This document shows positions 62,795 through 64,000 of a stretch of DNA of 64,000 bases, in pieces; the stretch's first letter is position 1, and every line of letters starts with the position of its first letter. The notes below the pieces were generated by a model. It ran no database searches. It was not told the DNA's origin and was given only the letters and a program-made list of their open reading frames with translations. The DNA lies in NCBI GenBank assembly GCA_009778955.1, contig WRFD01000002.1:1-64000 (forward strand). Direction: 5' to 3'. Made by a program: the position numbers and the translations under genes. Origin of the DNA: Desulfobulbus sp. (GTDB taxonomy: Bacteria; Desulfobacterota; Desulfobulbia; Desulfobulbales; Desulfobulbaceae).

Positions 62795-64000
62795 CTACAC
62801 CAGTCTGGTTTCCACCTTCCCCCGCAAATACTCCTTCACCGTGCCGACCGGCACCTCCCTGCGGTGGAAGATGCCGGCTGCCAAGGCTGCTTCCGCCTGG
62901 GTTTCGGTGAAGACCTCCAGGAAATGATGGGCGCTGCCCGCCCCGCTGGAGGCAATCACCGGGATTGTGACCGCCGAGCGCACCGCATTGATCAGTTCAA
63001 GGTCAAAGCCCGAGTTGGTGCCGTCCCTGTCGATGCAGTTGACCAGGATCTCACCTGCGCCCAACTGTTCGCACACCTTGGCCAGGGTCACCGCATCGAC
63101 CGACCGTCCTTCCCGGCCGCCCTTGACGGTGCATTGGTACCAACAATACTGTTCACCGTTCGGTCCGGGAAAACGGGTGGGGATCGTCACCTGCGGCACT
63201 GATTGCGGATCGGCCACGTACACCCGGTGCGGGTCGATGGAGATGACCACTGCCTGGTTGCCGTACACCTGGGCAATCTGCTCGATGGAACTCAAGCCTG
63301 TGGCCTTGCCGGTGCGCAACACTTCCTCGACGATCAACACTGCGTCCGAACCGATGGAGACCTTGTCGGCGCCGGAGCGGAAGTATTGCGAGGCCACCTC
63401 CAGCGAGCTGGAAAAACGGCCGTCGCGGTCGGTGAAGTCACGGATGCCGCCGCCGATGGTCAGAGGAACAAAAACATTTTTCGAGGCCTGCTCCAGCACC
63501 TCGAGCATGGGCATGTTTTGCAGAGGAAAATCGCGGTATCCGGTGATATTGAGAAAGGCAATCTCATCGGCCCCCTGCTCGTAGTAGTCCTTGGCCAATT
63601 CCACCGGCTTGCCCAGGTTGCGCACCGTGCCCTCCTCGCGAACGTCGTACTGGTCGCCCTTGGTGACCACCAGGTCGCCCTGGTCGTTGGCGCGCACATC
63701 CAGGCAGGCGATGATACGTTTAGCCAAGGTGGTGGTGAGGGGGCAGGCCGAGAGTTTGATTGGTTCGCGGGTACCGGCCAGGAAATTTTCCAGCAGCTTG
63801 AGTCCGGCGCGACCGCTCTTTTCCGGATGGAACTGGGTCGCCACCATGGCGCCCCGCTGGATGGCGCTGACAAACTCATACCCATAGTCGGTGGTGGTTA
63901 GGATGTCGTCGCGAACGGTCGGGGCCACGTGATAAGAGTGGACGAAATAGAACTTTTCGTCGCCCGCCAGGCCGTGGAAAAGGGGTGAGGCTTGCTGCGC
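62795..64000 (-). CDS. hisHF: Imidazole glycerol phosphate synthase, HisH-HisF fusion (N-terminus outside window)
   Basis: The visible 401 codons start inside a glutamine amidotransferase ([14 protein letters not shown] and FHPEKSG, the latter with the His and Glu of the triad) and run without a stop into a complete HisF cyclase ([19 protein letters not shown] to RGKVETRLV). The cyclase has eukaryote-style insertions: [39 protein letters not shown] and [19 protein letters not shown]. These closely follow yeast HIS7 as I remember it and are absent from ordinary bacterial HisF. The fusion makes imidazole-glycerol phosphate and AICAR in histidine synthesis with internal ammonia channelling. No frameshift between the two parts. 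Terminator follows. Confidence 0.95.
   Translation of the reverse strand, partial: AQQASPLFHGLAGDEKFYFVHSYHVAPTVRDDILTTTDYGYEFVSAIQRGAMVATQFHPEKSGRAGLKLLENFLAGTREPIKLSACPLTTTLAKRIIACLDVRANDQGDLVVTKGDQYDVREEGTVRNLGKPVELAKDYYEQGADEIAFLNITGYRDFPLQNMPMLEVLEQASKNVFVPLTIGGGIRDFTDRDGRFSSSLEVASQYFRSGADKVSIGSDAVLIVEEVLRTGKATGLSSIEQIAQVYGNQAVVISIDPHRVYVADPQSVPQVTIPTRFPGPNGEQYCWYQCTVKGGREGRSVDAVTLAKVCEQLGAGEILVNCIDRDGTNSGFDLELINAVRSAVTIPVIASSGAGSAHHFLEVFTETQAEAALAAGIFHRREVPVGTVKEYLRGKVETRLV

Noticed and set aside
1-64000. CRISPR arrays, tRNA, rRNA
   Set aside because: No regularly spaced direct repeats, no tRNA T-loop/acceptor patterns and no rRNA segments were recognised on reading both strands.

Overview
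The window is 64 kb of a Gram-negative chromosome. It is mostly GC-rich and gene-dense, with short intergenic gaps and many 1-4 bp start/stop overlaps. The content fits an anaerobic, motile member of the former Deltaproteobacteria (Desulfobacterota), possibly Desulfobulbales-like. The pointers are a Tat-exported periplasmic [NiFe] hydrogenase resembling those of sulfate reducers, a chemoreceptor with a c-type haem motif of the Geobacter/Desulfovibrio kind, two cobalamin-type radical SAM enzymes, a fused HisHF, and an NtrY-like kinase next to a DUF4390 protein. The taxonomic placement is inference; there is no rRNA or tRNA gene in the window to test it.

Layout. 1-5.3 kb: partial NtrY-like kinase, DUF4390 protein, RNB exoribonuclease, Era GTPase. 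5.3-11.2 kb: an AT-richer insert of two GNAT-like transferases and two radical SAM proteins whose genes overlap by 4 bp each, preceded by a perfect 18-bp palindrome and facing an isoprenylcysteine-methyltransferase-like gene. 11.7-16.1 kb: a cell-division/peptidoglycan operon read ftsE-ftsX-envC-ctpA. 16.4-36 kb: housekeeping genes (gph, DUF445, OmpA-like coiled-coil protein, glgB, iron alcohol dehydrogenase, CPBP protease, rsmA, tsaD, moaA, uup, pheA, PilZ, rdgB, U32 peptidase). 36-48.3 kb: accessory region with a small outer-membrane barrel, a methyltransferase, a set of leaderless glycoside hydrolases (GH1, GH5, GH16) with an endonuclease/phosphatase-fold enzyme, an SbmA/YddA-type ABC protein that has lost its P-loop, a broken tnpB, and an AT-rich hybrid histidine kinase. 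48.4-53.3 kb: DUF2148 iron-sulfur protein, then the [NiFe] hydrogenase-chemoreceptor operon. 53.7-61.9 kb: pbpC and a giant alpha-2-macroglobulin gene. 61.9-64 kb: transposase and exonuclease debris, then a eukaryote-like hisHF running off the window.

The most exciting unit is 49114-53328. A near-consensus sigma-70 promoter drives a hydrogenase large subunit that ends exactly at the last active-site His (no maturation extension), then the Tat-exported small subunit. The small-subunit stop overlaps the start of a methyl-accepting chemotaxis protein whose periplasmic domain carries a CxxCH haem site. No cytochrome or quinone partner is encoded. The simplest reading is a dedicated hydrogen-sensing hydrogenase that reports H2 oxidation to the chemotaxis machinery through the receptor's haem. 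The radical SAM/GNAT block is a second candidate for an undescribed pathway.
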